Part shown: piece after piece, positions 43,758 to 51,910 of the stretch
How positions within the stretch are numbered: position 1 is the stretch's first letter
Layout: every line of letters begins with the position of its first letter
DNA from: Legionella steelei
GTDB lineage: Bacteria; Pseudomonadota; Gammaproteobacteria; Legionellales; Legionellaceae
DNA: 64,000 nt
Direction of reading: 5' to 3'
NCBI RefSeq assembly: GCF_001468005.1
Contig: NZ_LNYY01000021.1
Span: 248,637-312,636 of the forward strand
Notes under the pieces: model-generated
What the model saw: the letters and a program-made list of their open reading frames with translations, nothing else
Told to the model about the DNA's origin: nothing
Databases searched by the model: none
Position numbers and translations under genes: made by a program

Positions 43758-44100
43758 AAAAAAACACCCAAAAAAAAAAGAGCACTTGGTGCATTTATTA
43801 TACTAATAATTTATTACGGTATTATTAACAAAACGAGAGTTACAAACAGAGAGGGCGAGCGGAGAAGGCAGCGTATGGTTTGATTCTAATAGGGAGAGCT
43901 GGGCTTCAGCACCGAAAATCGATGTTTCATTTCATCCATGCTTACTCAACTCTTTATATTGACGTGTAGCCTGTTTGCTCTGCTAACTAAAATGGTTTTT
44001 CCATTGATGCTATTGTATATTAAACCTAGAGTTAATACTGAGTAATCAGAAACTCATTCTAAATGTTTATTTCAGGACCTAATTAATAAGGGATTAAACG
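43758..44100. other. Intergenic promoter region
   Basis: Divergent spacer between the orphan protein and a small membrane gene. It holds an AT-rich tract (TTATTATACTAATAATTTAT) near 43795 that may serve as promoter, and a family C repeat half (GTGTAGCCTGTTTGCTCTGC) at 43965. Nothing else recognised. Confidence 0.35.
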
Positions 44101-44253
44101 ATGCGATTCACTAAAAATATAGGTTTTATTCTGCTTGCTGTGTACCTGATTATAATAGCTCTTACTGTCTTGGCTCCTGGAATTGCTATTCCCAGTACCA
44201 TCACTGCAGTAGTTGCTTTGGTCGCTGCAATTTTTATCCTCATAGGCAGATAA
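44101..44253 (+). CDS. Small hydrophobic membrane protein
   Basis: 50 residues: MRFTKNIGFILLAVYLIIIA, then LTVLAPGIAIPSTITAVVAL and a last helix ending ILIGR. Two membrane helices joined by a Pro/Gly turn. AAGGGA lies about ten bases before the ATG. Short two-helix proteins of this kind are frequently missed in annotation; function unknown. Confidence 0.6.
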   Translation: MRFTKNIGFILLAVYLIIIALTVLAPGIAIPSTITAVVALVAAIFILIGR

Positions 44254-44280
44254 AGACTCCTATAATCTGCACACTTTAAT

Positions 44281-44321
44281 GCGTAGGTCGGGCCTTGGCC
44301 CGACAAAATCAATGTTACTCC
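44281..44321 (+). repeat. REP-like element, family A (best-preserved copy)
   Basis: GCGTAGGTCGGGCCTTGGCC then CGACAAAATCAATGTTACTCC. The hairpin GTCGGGCC-TT-GGCCCGAC is perfect and the ACAAAATCAATGTTACTCC tail matches 47591-47629. Confidence 0.8.
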
Positions 44322-44388
44322 AAACTAGTTCAATCATTAGTTATAATTTCTTTTCATTTTATTCTTCATTATAAAAGGCAAACTGGCG

Positions 44389-44898
44389 ATGTTGATTGTT
44401 TTTGGTGGGTTACCTGGAACAGGAAAAACGACGATTTCTAAAATTATAGCCACGCGTTTGAAGGCGGTTTATCTGCGAGTGGATACCATTGAGCAGGCTT
44501 TAGTCAACTTAGATAGTTATCCTGGTTCATTAATCGTTGGTTCTGAGGGGTACTTAATCAGTTATGCGCTTGCTCGCGAGAATTTGGCTTTGGGTTTACA
44601 TGTAGTGGCTGACTCGGTTAATCCGATTGCTATTACACGTCAAGATTGGCAACAGGTAGCAAAACAAACTGAATCAGATCTAATTGAGGTTGAGCTTATT
44701 TGTTCCGATGAAAAAGAACATCGACGTCGGGTAGAAGGGCGCATTGCCGATATAGAAGCTCATAAGTTGCCTACATGGCAAGCTGTTTTAGAGCGAGACT
44801 ATGAGCCTTGGGAAAGTAAGCAAATTGTGATTGATACATCAAAGAATTTAATTGATGAGTCAGTGGCGATAATTATGAGTTATATCGCTTTGAAGTAA
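44389..44898 (+). CDS. Small P-loop kinase (AAA/zeta-toxin-like)
   Basis: 169 residues. Walker A is FGGLPGTGKTTISK at residues 5-18, a base or acceptor-binding Asp lies in YLRVDTIEQALVN, and a basic lid stretch is CSDEKEHRRRVEGRIAD. This is the layout of small-molecule kinases such as gluconate, adenylylsulfate and antibiotic kinases, and of zeta toxins. No antitoxin is adjacent, so a metabolic kinase is more likely. Substrate unknown. The start at 44389 directly opens the first strand, as usual in the family. Confidence 0.75.
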   Translation: MLIVFGGLPGTGKTTISKIIATRLKAVYLRVDTIEQALVNLDSYPGSLIVGSEGYLISYALARENLALGLHVVADSVNPIAITRQDWQQVAKQTESDLIEVELICSDEKEHRRRVEGRIADIEAHKLPTWQAVLERDYEPWESKQIVIDTSKNLIDESVAIIMSYIALK

Positions 44899-45001
44899 GT
44901 TTAAGCTGTGAATACACCGATATTTCCTATATTGATCATTTTAATGGAGTTCGTATAATTCATAGCAAGTTATTCATTGTAAATAAAAAAGAAATAAACC
45001 T

Positions 45002-46072
45002 ATGGCCTATACAAATAAATGCCCAGTAACACTTGAACTGCTTACTAAAGAAAATGCTTTTTTAGTCAAGGTTCCGCAATCAAAGGATAACAATAAGTAT
45101 TACTATATCAGCGATAAAGAAACTTTAGAGAAGCTCACGGCGTGTCCATTTACAAGACGACAAGCTGATTATTATGTGCTCCCCTTATCAGAACTCTTAG
45201 GCAATCATAAAACCGCCGATTCTCAAGATGTCGCGAGCAAACTGCTCAAAGACGATGATGCAAATACACTGATTGAAGATAATGCTGCTCTTGCTGCAAT
45301 TGATAAAGCAAATAAATTTAATTGGCAATTAAAGAATTTCAAAAATAAAACAAACAACCGTGCTGCAACAAGTCAGCGGGCTCCATTGGCTTTTACTAAT
45401 ATCCAAATACCTGCAACTAGGATTTTGCCACCCAATCATCAGTTTATCAGTGATTATAAAGCGGGTTTTTTTAGGCATCCTTTGCCATTGCGATCCGTTT
45501 GGGACATTTTTAATGACCTCAGTGGCAATGATTTTAGAAGATATCGTAGAATAGTTAATGAATTAATGAATGATGCTCAATTAGAAGAGCATGACTTAAT
45601 ATTTCTTATGCGTGCTCATAAGCTCATATCTGAGCTTGATGATGGCCGTTATAAAATTGCATTGAATAATGCAGTATATGCTCAGGTAACACGATATGTA
45701 GCAGGATTTTTTGTGTTAACTAATACCATGTCAATAATTTTAGATTTCGTTAACAATGGTTTTTCATCATCGATGTTTTCCGGAGCTTTGAGCATTTTGC
45801 TTCTTGATCGCGTTCAAGATACTCTTGTGCATATATTGAGACAAAATAAGCAGTTCGATGTTATCTCGGCTTTCAATACAATACTTGTTGATATTCCTAA
45901 ACAATTAACAAGACGCTCTGGTATTGAGAATAGCATAAAAAGCGCGGCATCTAATGCTTATGAATTTGTAAGGACAAATTTAAGTTTTCTCCATAATAAG
46001 TTTGTAAAATCAGAGCCTGTACAGTATGAGCTTCCTGATGATTTAGCTCGGGCTTCAAGGCAATTCAACTAG
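45002..46072 (+). CDS. Orphan protein with U-box/RING-like N-terminus (candidate effector)
   Basis: 356 residues. The N-terminus reads NKCPVTLELLTKENAFLVKV, then KETLEKLTACPFTRRQADYY. A C-P-(V/I)-T-L-E opening, a middle hairpin and a closing (C)P-(F)-T-R are the skeleton of U-box or degenerate RING folds. The central part is unrecognised and has one likely membrane-associated stretch (VAGFFVLTNTMSIILDFV) near residue 235. There is no signal peptide. A membrane-tethered ubiquitin-ligase-like effector is possible. The U-box reading is based on few positions and needs structure prediction. Confidence 0.55.
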   Translation: MAYTNKCPVTLELLTKENAFLVKVPQSKDNNKYYYISDKETLEKLTACPFTRRQADYYVLPLSELLGNHKTADSQDVASKLLKDDDANTLIEDNAALAAIDKANKFNWQLKNFKNKTNNRAATSQRAPLAFTNIQIPATRILPPNHQFISDYKAGFFRHPLPLRSVWDIFNDLSGNDFRRYRRIVNELMNDAQLEEHDLIFLMRAHKLISELDDGRYKIALNNAVYAQVTRYVAGFFVLTNTMSIILDFVNNGFSSSMFSGALSILLLDRVQDTLVHILRQNKQFDVISAFNTILVDIPKQLTRRSGIENSIKSAASNAYEFVRTNLSFLHNKFVKSEPVQYELPDDLARASRQFN

Positions 46073-46080
46073 CTTTGGAA

Positions 46081-46107
46081 TGTCGAGCCAAAGCTCGACC
46101 TACGTTG
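46081..46107 (-). repeat. REP-like palindrome, family A
   Basis: TGTCGAGCCAAAGCTCGACC then TACGTTG, between two genes. The ATG it creates at 46080 is in frame with the downstream methyltransferase but is not its likely start. Confidence 0.65.
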
Positions 46108-46115
46108 AGGTTATT

Positions 46116-47204
46116 ATGCATCCATACACTATTCATCTCGCTCAAAATCATGGGGGAGTACTCCACTACCTCGGAAATAGATACCTCACTCTCCCAGATC
46201 TGACAGGACATATGCGTCCAGATAATAGCTGGTTGAATGAGCACTTCTCAGTATTATTAGCAAATAATCAGGGTCAAAAATACAAGAAAGCAATTGAACC
46301 CTTCGCAGGCTCTGCTTCTTGGAGTATGGCGGCAATGGAGATTGGCTTTGCTGAAGAGTACATCATCAATGACAGTAATAAAGTGCTAATGCAGACACTG
46401 CAACGCATTAAAAATAAGCCAGGGATTATCAAGGAATCCTATACCAAATTGATAAATGACTTTGATGCCGCGCCATCAAAGAAAGCGTTTTTCCTTGGGG
46501 TATTGGCGCATTACAATCAGCTAACTGTTGACGAAGAAAAAGCATTGCTACTGCCCTTCATCATTAATCATTCATGGGGTGGAATCCTTTTTTATGATCA
46601 GGACCTTAATCTTATCTATCGTGAAGGTGAACTATTTGAGGGAAAAAAAGCCGACCGCTTTTTGGAGAAAGCGAACTTATCTTTAGCGCAGTTTATCAGT
46701 GAAGTTGACAGGGCCTCTAAGTTACTTAATACCAATCGGGTTACATTCAAAACCGGTGATTTTATAGCGACAATTGCTGATGCAAAACCCGGCGATTTTG
46801 TGGGAATGAATCCACCTTATCCTGAGAACGAGCGTTCTATTTCCGAAAAAATAGGGATGTATTTGGAACTTTATGCGCCTGAAAAAATGCACCACAATTT
46901 AGTGCAAATTCTTCAAGATCTTGAAAGGCAAGGTATACATTACTATATGACTTATGGGTGTTATAACCCCGAATTTAAAAATTATGTGATACGTAATGAA
47001 AACCATCAGCCCATTAATTATTTTCGTGTTTTAGGCTATGAACAGTGTGTTTTTGGAGTATTTCTTGATCAGATGTATTTTTCTTCTCAATTTTCGATTC
47101 CAAGCAATGTGTGTATATTCAAAGCAGAGGATGTTTTGAGGGGCCAAGATTTAACTCTTGAAGAAGCACTAGAACAATTTAAGCGGTTAGAAAAACTCTT
47201 GTGA
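46116..47204 (+). CDS. D12-class (Dam-like) N6-adenine DNA methyltransferase
   Basis: 362 residues. The AdoMet motif I is AIEPFAGSASWSMAAMEIGF, followed by INDSN (acidic loop), and the catalytic motif IV is GMNPPYPENE (NPPY) near residue 232. These are the marks of the Dam/D12 family, which methylates adenine N6 in short DNA sites. No restriction gene is adjacent, so it is either an orphan methyltransferase or a horizontally acquired one. The start at 46116 is supported by GAGG six bases before and avoids translating a REP repeat. An odd point is the Trp/Ser in FAGSASWS where Dam has FxGxGA. Confidence 0.75.
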   Translation: MHPYTIHLAQNHGGVLHYLGNRYLTLPDLTGHMRPDNSWLNEHFSVLLANNQGQKYKKAIEPFAGSASWSMAAMEIGFAEEYIINDSNKVLMQTLQRIKNKPGIIKESYTKLINDFDAAPSKKAFFLGVLAHYNQLTVDEEKALLLPFIINHSWGGILFYDQDLNLIYREGELFEGKKADRFLEKANLSLAQFISEVDRASKLLNTNRVTFKTGDFIATIADAKPGDFVGMNPPYPENERSISEKIGMYLELYAPEKMHHNLVQILQDLERQGIHYYMTYGCYNPEFKNYVIRNENHQPINYFRVLGYEQCVFGVFLDQMYFSSQFSIPSNVCIFKAEDVLRGQDLTLEEALEQFKRLEKLL

Positions 47205-47754
47205 CATCAATTAAGGGAGCTTTTCTGTTTGCAGCGTATTCTCGATTATGCTAAGAAATTCTCTACGATTGGGCCAATTGGTCTGTTATTGCCTCTTTTT
47301 TAAGAGGATTCATCAGACGCATGCGATCCTCTATATCTCTGATGATGGCTGTGAACGCGAGTAATCCACCTACGTTAATTTTGGATATCGCGATTTCTAC
47401 CGGCAATAATATTCGATCACGATGCTCGTCCATAAATGAGATTTCGCTCGTTCATTTGCCTCGAACGAACGGGAGAGCGTGCAAATTAAATTGCATTATA
47501 TTGCCAAACAATTAAAAAATAATCCTGTAATTCCTGCTGTCTATTGGCGTTATGAGACAGGTTGGATGGTATTTAAGCCTACGTAACAATCGTAGGTCGG
47601 GCTTGATCCGACAAAATCAAAGTCACTCCTCAAACCACTACAGTGCTATTTCTAGGCACAAATGGATGCTCATAAAATGAGCAGTATGTTTTTGTAAAAA
47701 TATCAACCCTTTACTATTATAGTTATTATATTGCCTCGCAAATGGAATTTAAGA
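47205..47754. other. Intergenic stretch with coding debris and a REP element
   Basis: Contains a family C half-repeat (GGGAGCTTTTCTGTTTGCAG) at 47214. A short frame at about 47440-47585 reads SNERESVQIKLHYIAKQLKN then NPVIPAVYWRYETGWMVFKP-T-stop; it is unrecognised and lacks a start. The REP family A copy follows at 47591. The promoter of the chemosensory operon should lie in the last ~100 bases. Confidence 0.35.
47591..47629 (+). repeat. REP-like element, family A
   Basis: CGTAGGTCGGGCTTGATCCG then ACAAAATCAAAGTCACTCC, upstream of the chemosensory operon. Confidence 0.7.
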
Positions 47755-50700
47755 ATGCCTCGACAAAAAGAAAAAAAGGATGTTGGGAACAATGGCGGAT
47801 CGTTTGATCTCCCCAAAAATCATGCCTCAATGGAAGATAGATTGCGCGATATTCTCGAAGCGATTGAGTCGGTACGGCGAGGTGACTTATCCAAGCGCTT
47901 AAAAAAAGATCACTATGATATTTTTGGAGAAATAGCGGATTCCTATAATAGCATGATGGAAGGATTAAGTAGCTTTACTTCAGAAGTTACTCGTGTCGCT
48001 CGTGAGGTAGGTACCGAAGGTAAATTGGGCGGTCAAGCACAAGTTCCCGGTGTTACAGGGACATGGAAAGAATTAACCGACAATGTGAATGCGATGGCGG
48101 CAAATTTAACCAGCCAGGTGCGCAATATTGCACAAGTCACCACTGCTGTTGCCAGTGGTGATCTCAATCAAAAAATTACTGTTGAAGTAAAAGGCGAAGT
48201 GCTGGAGTTGAAAAATACCATTAACAAGATGGTTGATAATTTAAGATCGTTTTCTGGTGAGGTAACACGGGTTGCAAAAGAAGTAGGTACCGAAGGGAAA
48301 TTAGGTGGGCAGGCGCAGGTTCCTGGCGTCACCGGCACATGGAAAGAGTTAACGGATAATGTGAATGCTATGGCGGCAAATTTAACCAACCAAGTGCGTA
48401 ATATTGCACAGGTTGCGACTGCAGTTGCTAAAGGTGATCTGAATCAAAAGATAACGGTTGAAGTCCAAGGTGAAATGCTGCAACTGAAAGAAACCCTGAA
48501 TAAGATGGTGGATAGTTTGACCATCTTTGCTTCAGAAGTAACACGGGTTGCCAAGGAAGTGGGTACGGAAGGAAAACTTGGTGGGCAAGCACAAGTGCCT
48601 GGTGTGACTGGTACGTGGAAAGAATTAACCGACAACGTGAATGCGATGGCGGCAAATTTAACCAGCCAAGTACGTAATATTGCTCAAGTTGCGACCGCGG
48701 TTGCAAAAGGGGATTTGAATCAAAAGATTACTGTAGAAGTATTAGGGGAAGTGTTGCAACTGAAAGAAACAATCAACAAGATGGTCGATAGCTTAACGAT
48801 TTTTGCTTCAGAAGTAACGCGGGTGGCCAAGGAAGTGGGTACGGAAGGAAAGCTTGGTGGGCAAGCACAAGTACCCGGTGTGACCGGTACGTGGAAAGAA
48901 TTAACCGACAACGTGAATGCGATGGCAGCAAATTTAACCAACCAGGTGCGCAATATCGCGCAAGTCACAACAGCTGTAGCGAGCGGTAATCTAAATCAAA
49001 AAATTACTGTTGAAGTAAAAGGCGAAGTATTGGAATTAAAGAACACCATTAATGATATGGTGGATAATTTAAGATCATTTTCAGGTGAGGTAACGCGGGT
49101 AGCAAAAGAAGTTGGTACTGAAGGAAAACTAGGTGGCCAGGCGCAAGTGCCTGGTGTGACCGGTACATGGAAAGAATTAACCGATAATGTGAATGCGATG
49201 GCAGCAAATTTAACCAGTCAGGTGCGTAATATTGCACAGGTTGCAACTGCGGTGGCTGATGGTGATCTGAATCAGAAAATTACGGTTGAAGTCAGTGGAG
49301 AAATTCTGCAGCTTAAAGAAACACTGAACAAGATGGTTGATAACTTAAACCTTTTTGCCGCTGAGGTAACGCGAGTTGCGAAAGAAGTAGGTACTGAAGG
49401 AAAATTAGGTGGCCAGGCCTCAGTGCCAGGAGTAGGCGGCACTTGGAAAGAATTAACCGCAAACGTGAATGCGATGGCGTCTAACCTTACTGATCAAGTG
49501 CGTAATATTTCAAAAGTTGCGGTCGCAATTAGCGCAGGGGATTTGACGCAAAAAATTACCGTTGAAGCCAAAGGCGAAGTATCACTTCTAAAAGAAACCA
49601 TCAATAAAATGGTTGATGACCTCAATCGCTTAGCCAGTGAGGTATCGCGTGTGGCGCAAGTAGCGGGTAAAGAAGGTAGATTAAATGAGCGTGCTAATGT
49701 TGAGGGGGTTGGTGGTAGTTGGAAAGATATTGTTGATAAATTAAATAATCTCCTTAATTCAATTGCTACACCAGTACAAGAGGTCATTCGTTTGGCAGTT
49801 GCGCTTTCTATGGGGGATGTGTCGCAACGCGTCAGTATTGAAACTCAGGGTGATATTAGAACGTTATCTGATGCATTGAATAAGTCTTTTGATGATTTAG
49901 GCGCGTTAATTCGTTTTGCGATGGATAGTTCGACCAAAGTTTCTGGAGCATCAGTACAGCTCGCAGATATTTCCAAGCAAGTGAGCAATACGTTGCAGCA
50001 AGCTGCAAGCACGACGCAACAAATCGCTGTTGGTGCGAAAGAACAGGCGAAAAAATTGGAGTCAAGTACACGAATCGTTACGGAACTCTCTAAATCGATT
50101 CAACAAGGGGCCACAAATTCACGTACAGCAGCGGAAGTAACTCAAGAGGCAGCAAAATTGGCAAGCAGGGGTACTGATGCAGGAAAACAAGCGGCAACAA
50201 GGCTCAAATCTATTGATGATATTGTGAAGTCGAATACTGACACTGTAAAAGATCTGGATAAACGAGCTAAAGAAATTGGGGTAATCGTTGGCACGACTAA
50301 AGACATCGCCGACCAAACCAACCTTCTGGCTTTAAATGCGGCGATTGAAGCGGCACGAGCTGGTGAGGCAGGGCGTGGGTTTGCTGTAGTGGCTGACGAA
50401 ATTCGCAAGCTTGCTGAAGGTACCAAAAAAGCAGCGGTGCAAATTGAGGGCATGGTTAATACCATTTTGGAGTCGACTACTCAGGTGGTTGAAGGTATGA
50501 CCACAGGTACACAGAAAGTCACTGAATCAATCGATATTGTCAATGAAGCGCTCAGTGTTCTTGGACAAATTAGTTCTGGAACCCAGGAAATTACCATCAA
50601 GGCACAAGAAATTTCTACTGCAACATCAGAGCAAGCGAAGGCTGCCTTAGCCGTTGCAAAAACAACAGAAGAAATCTCGGCAACATCAGAGCAAGCAGCA

Positions 50701-50871
50701 GTTGGTGCTGAACAAATGTCCTCATCAATTCAGCAACAAACGGCCAGTATGCAACAAATGACGGTGTCTGCTTCGAATTTATCAGTTCTGTCTGATGAGT
50801 TAAGAACCGCATTGAAGCGATTTAAAGTGGTCTATATGGCTTCTGAAACACATGTGCTCAGGAGTGAATAA
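47755..50871 (+). CDS. Cytoplasmic poly-HAMP methyl-accepting-type chemoreceptor
   Basis: 1,038 residues with no membrane segment or signal peptide. After a first HAMP-like unit ([20 protein letters not shown]), six ~92-residue HAMP repeats follow almost identically ([47 protein letters not shown]), then one diverged unit. These repeats closely resemble those of Nik1-type group III histidine kinases. The C-terminal half is an MCP signalling hairpin with the tip near residues 835-890 ([40 protein letters not shown]). No CheR-binding pentapeptide ends the protein. The ATG at 47755 is preferred over the TTG at 47731. It begins a five-gene operon (ATGs overlap or abut) and should drive the downstream CheA through CheW. 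The input is unknown, perhaps osmotic or a cytosolic partner. Confidence 0.92.
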   Translation: MPRQKEKKDVGNNGGSFDLPKNHASMEDRLRDILEAIESVRRGDLSKRLKKDHYDIFGEIADSYNSMMEGLSSFTSEVTRVAREVGTEGKLGGQAQVPGVTGTWKELTDNVNAMAANLTSQVRNIAQVTTAVASGDLNQKITVEVKGEVLELKNTINKMVDNLRSFSGEVTRVAKEVGTEGKLGGQAQVPGVTGTWKELTDNVNAMAANLTNQVRNIAQVATAVAKGDLNQKITVEVQGEMLQLKETLNKMVDSLTIFASEVTRVAKEVGTEGKLGGQAQVPGVTGTWKELTDNVNAMAANLTSQVRNIAQVATAVAKGDLNQKITVEVLGEVLQLKETINKMVDSLTIFASEVTRVAKEVGTEGKLGGQAQVPGVTGTWKELTDNVNAMAANLTNQVRNIAQVTTAVASGNLNQKITVEVKGEVLELKNTINDMVDNLRSFSGEVTRVAKEVGTEGKLGGQAQVPGVTGTWKELTDNVNAMAANLTSQVRNIAQVATAVADGDLNQKITVEVSGEILQLKETLNKMVDNLNLFAAEVTRVAKEVGTEGKLGGQASVPGVGGTWKELTANVNAMASNLTDQVRNISKVAVAISAGDLTQKITVEAKGEVSLLKETINKMVDDLNRLASEVSRVAQVAGKEGRLNERANVEGVGGSWKDIVDKLNNLLNSIATPVQEVIRLAVALSMGDVSQRVSIETQGDIRTLSDALNKSFDDLGALIRFAMDSSTKVSGASVQLADISKQVSNTLQQAASTTQQIAVGAKEQAKKLESSTRIVTELSKSIQQGATNSRTAAEVTQEAAKLASRGTDAGKQAATRLKSIDDIVKSNTDTVKDLDKRAKEIGVIVGTTKDIADQTNLLALNAAIEAARAGEAGRGFAVVADEIRKLAEGTKKAAVQIEGMVNTILESTTQVVEGMTTGTQKVTESIDIVNEALSVLGQISSGTQEITIKAQEISTATSEQAKAALAVAKTTEEISATSEQAAVGAEQMSSSIQQQTASMQQMTVSASNLSVLSDELRTALKRFKVVYMASETHVLRSE
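47977..49705 (+). repeat. Tandem ~276-bp coding repeats (poly-HAMP array)
   Basis: Six successive 276-bp units plus a diverged one, with long identical blocks (for example the codons for [20 protein letters not shown]). Units pair up as near-duplicates (first and fourth [11 protein letters not shown]-type; second and third GE(M/V)LQLKET-type), which indicates past internal duplication and makes the array prone to copy-number change and to assembly collapse. Confidence 0.9.
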
Positions 50872-51368
50872 TGCCGAATAGATCCTCATTATCTCTTAAA
50901 ATAAAAGAACAACAATTGGTACAACTTATTGTATTTCGAACGGGCAATGAGGAATTTTGTATCCCCATCCATGACGCTCAAGAAATTATCAAGGTAGTCC
51001 CTATTACACCTATCCCTGACTCGCCTTATTTTATGCGCGGATTGATCAACGTGCGTGGTGATGTTGTTGCTATTATTGATATCAAGACTCTTTTTTTTCT
51101 TCCTGCGGCCGATAATGATAATCCAAAGCACATTATCATCACCAAACAAAAAAGTGGAATTTTTGGGTTAATGGTTGATGAGGTCGTAGAAGTGTTACGC
51201 GTAAGCGGTGCGGATATTAATCAAAATCCTTCGAGCCTTATAAATATTCATGAAAAATATGTGAATGGGGTAGTTATTGATGAAAATCGCTTAATCATTT
51301 TACTAGATTTAGCGAGCATCTTAGCCCAAGAGGAACTGATAAAGTTATCAGCTGTAGAACGTACTTAA
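50871..51368 (+). CDS. cheW: CheW-type coupling protein
   Basis: 165 residues of a CheW domain: QLIVFRTGNEEFCIPIHDAQ, IIKVVPITPIPDSPYFMRGL, INVRGDVVAIIDI and LMVDEVVEVLRVSG. It links the receptor to CheA in the signalling array. Its start codon overlaps the receptor stop region (TAATG), so translation is coupled. Length is normal. Confidence 0.93.
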   Translation: MPNRSSLSLKIKEQQLVQLIVFRTGNEEFCIPIHDAQEIIKVVPITPIPDSPYFMRGLINVRGDVVAIIDIKTLFFLPAADNDNPKHIIITKQKSGIFGLMVDEVVEVLRVSGADINQNPSSLINIHEKYVNGVVIDENRLIILLDLASILAQEELIKLSAVERT

Positions 51369-51372
51369 AAGT

Positions 51373-51891
51373 ATGGTTGTAAGCGTTCACGACAATATGT
51401 CATCCCAAATGGTGCTCAAATTAAGAAAGCACTCCTTGGGATGCCGAGATGGTGAGATCGCTCCAGAAATTTCGAAAGAATTAAGAGAGTGGGTGCAGCA
51501 GATCCCAGCTGAGGAGAGTATGATGGGTAAGACCGTGATGATTGTAGATGATTCCAGTTTCATGCGGACAATTTTAAAAGATATTTTAAATAGACATTTC
51601 GCAGAGCTTGATATCATAGAAGCTGATGGTGAAACAGCTGCTTTACTTCAGCTTAAAACTAAGTCACCCCATCTCGTGCTGTTAGATGTGATCATGAATG
51701 CAAGTGAAATAGAAGGAGTAAAACTTTTAGAGCAGATTCATGATCAATATCCACTCATCAACGTATTAATGATTACCTCTGTTGGTCATGCATCGATTAA
51801 GGAGCAATGTAAATCCCTTGGTGCGAAAGGATACATCCAAAAACCATTTGAGGATGAAGAAATTACAAGTGAACTAAAAAAATATTTATAA
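51373..51891 (+). CDS. cheY: CheY-type response regulator
   Basis: A receiver domain with all key residues: Asp pair in VMIVDDSSFMR, phospho-acceptor Asp in HLVLLDVIMNAS, Thr/Ser in LMITSVGHAS and Lys in GYIQKPFEDE. No output domain follows, so it acts as a stand-alone CheY. The frame opens at 51373, giving 172 residues, but GAGGAG at 51511-51516 before ATG 51520/51523 predicts a 123-residue product, exactly the CheY norm. The 49-residue extension has no known fold. The phosphodonor should be the CheA encoded next. No flagellar genes are in the window, so its target may be something other than a motor. Confidence 0.9.
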   Translation: MVVSVHDNMSSQMVLKLRKHSLGCRDGEIAPEISKELREWVQQIPAEESMMGKTVMIVDDSSFMRTILKDILNRHFAELDIIEADGETAALLQLKTKSPHLVLLDVIMNASEIEGVKLLEQIHDQYPLINVLMITSVGHASIKEQCKSLGAKGYIQKPFEDEEITSELKKYL

Positions 51892-51910
51892 CTCACCATA
51901 GGTGGCGTTC

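Noticed and set aside
44389-44898. Zeta-type toxin
   Set aside because: Walker A and lid fit many small kinases, and there is no adjacent antitoxin gene; kept only as a generic P-loop kinase.
34329-47629. Short repeated palindromes considered as a CRISPR array
   Set aside because: Copies are kilobases apart, in both orientations and without regular spacers or cas genes.
48168-50812. Repeated reverse-strand frames of 63-107 residues within the receptor gene
   Set aside because: They recur only because the coding repeats recur; antisense shadows of the poly-HAMP array.
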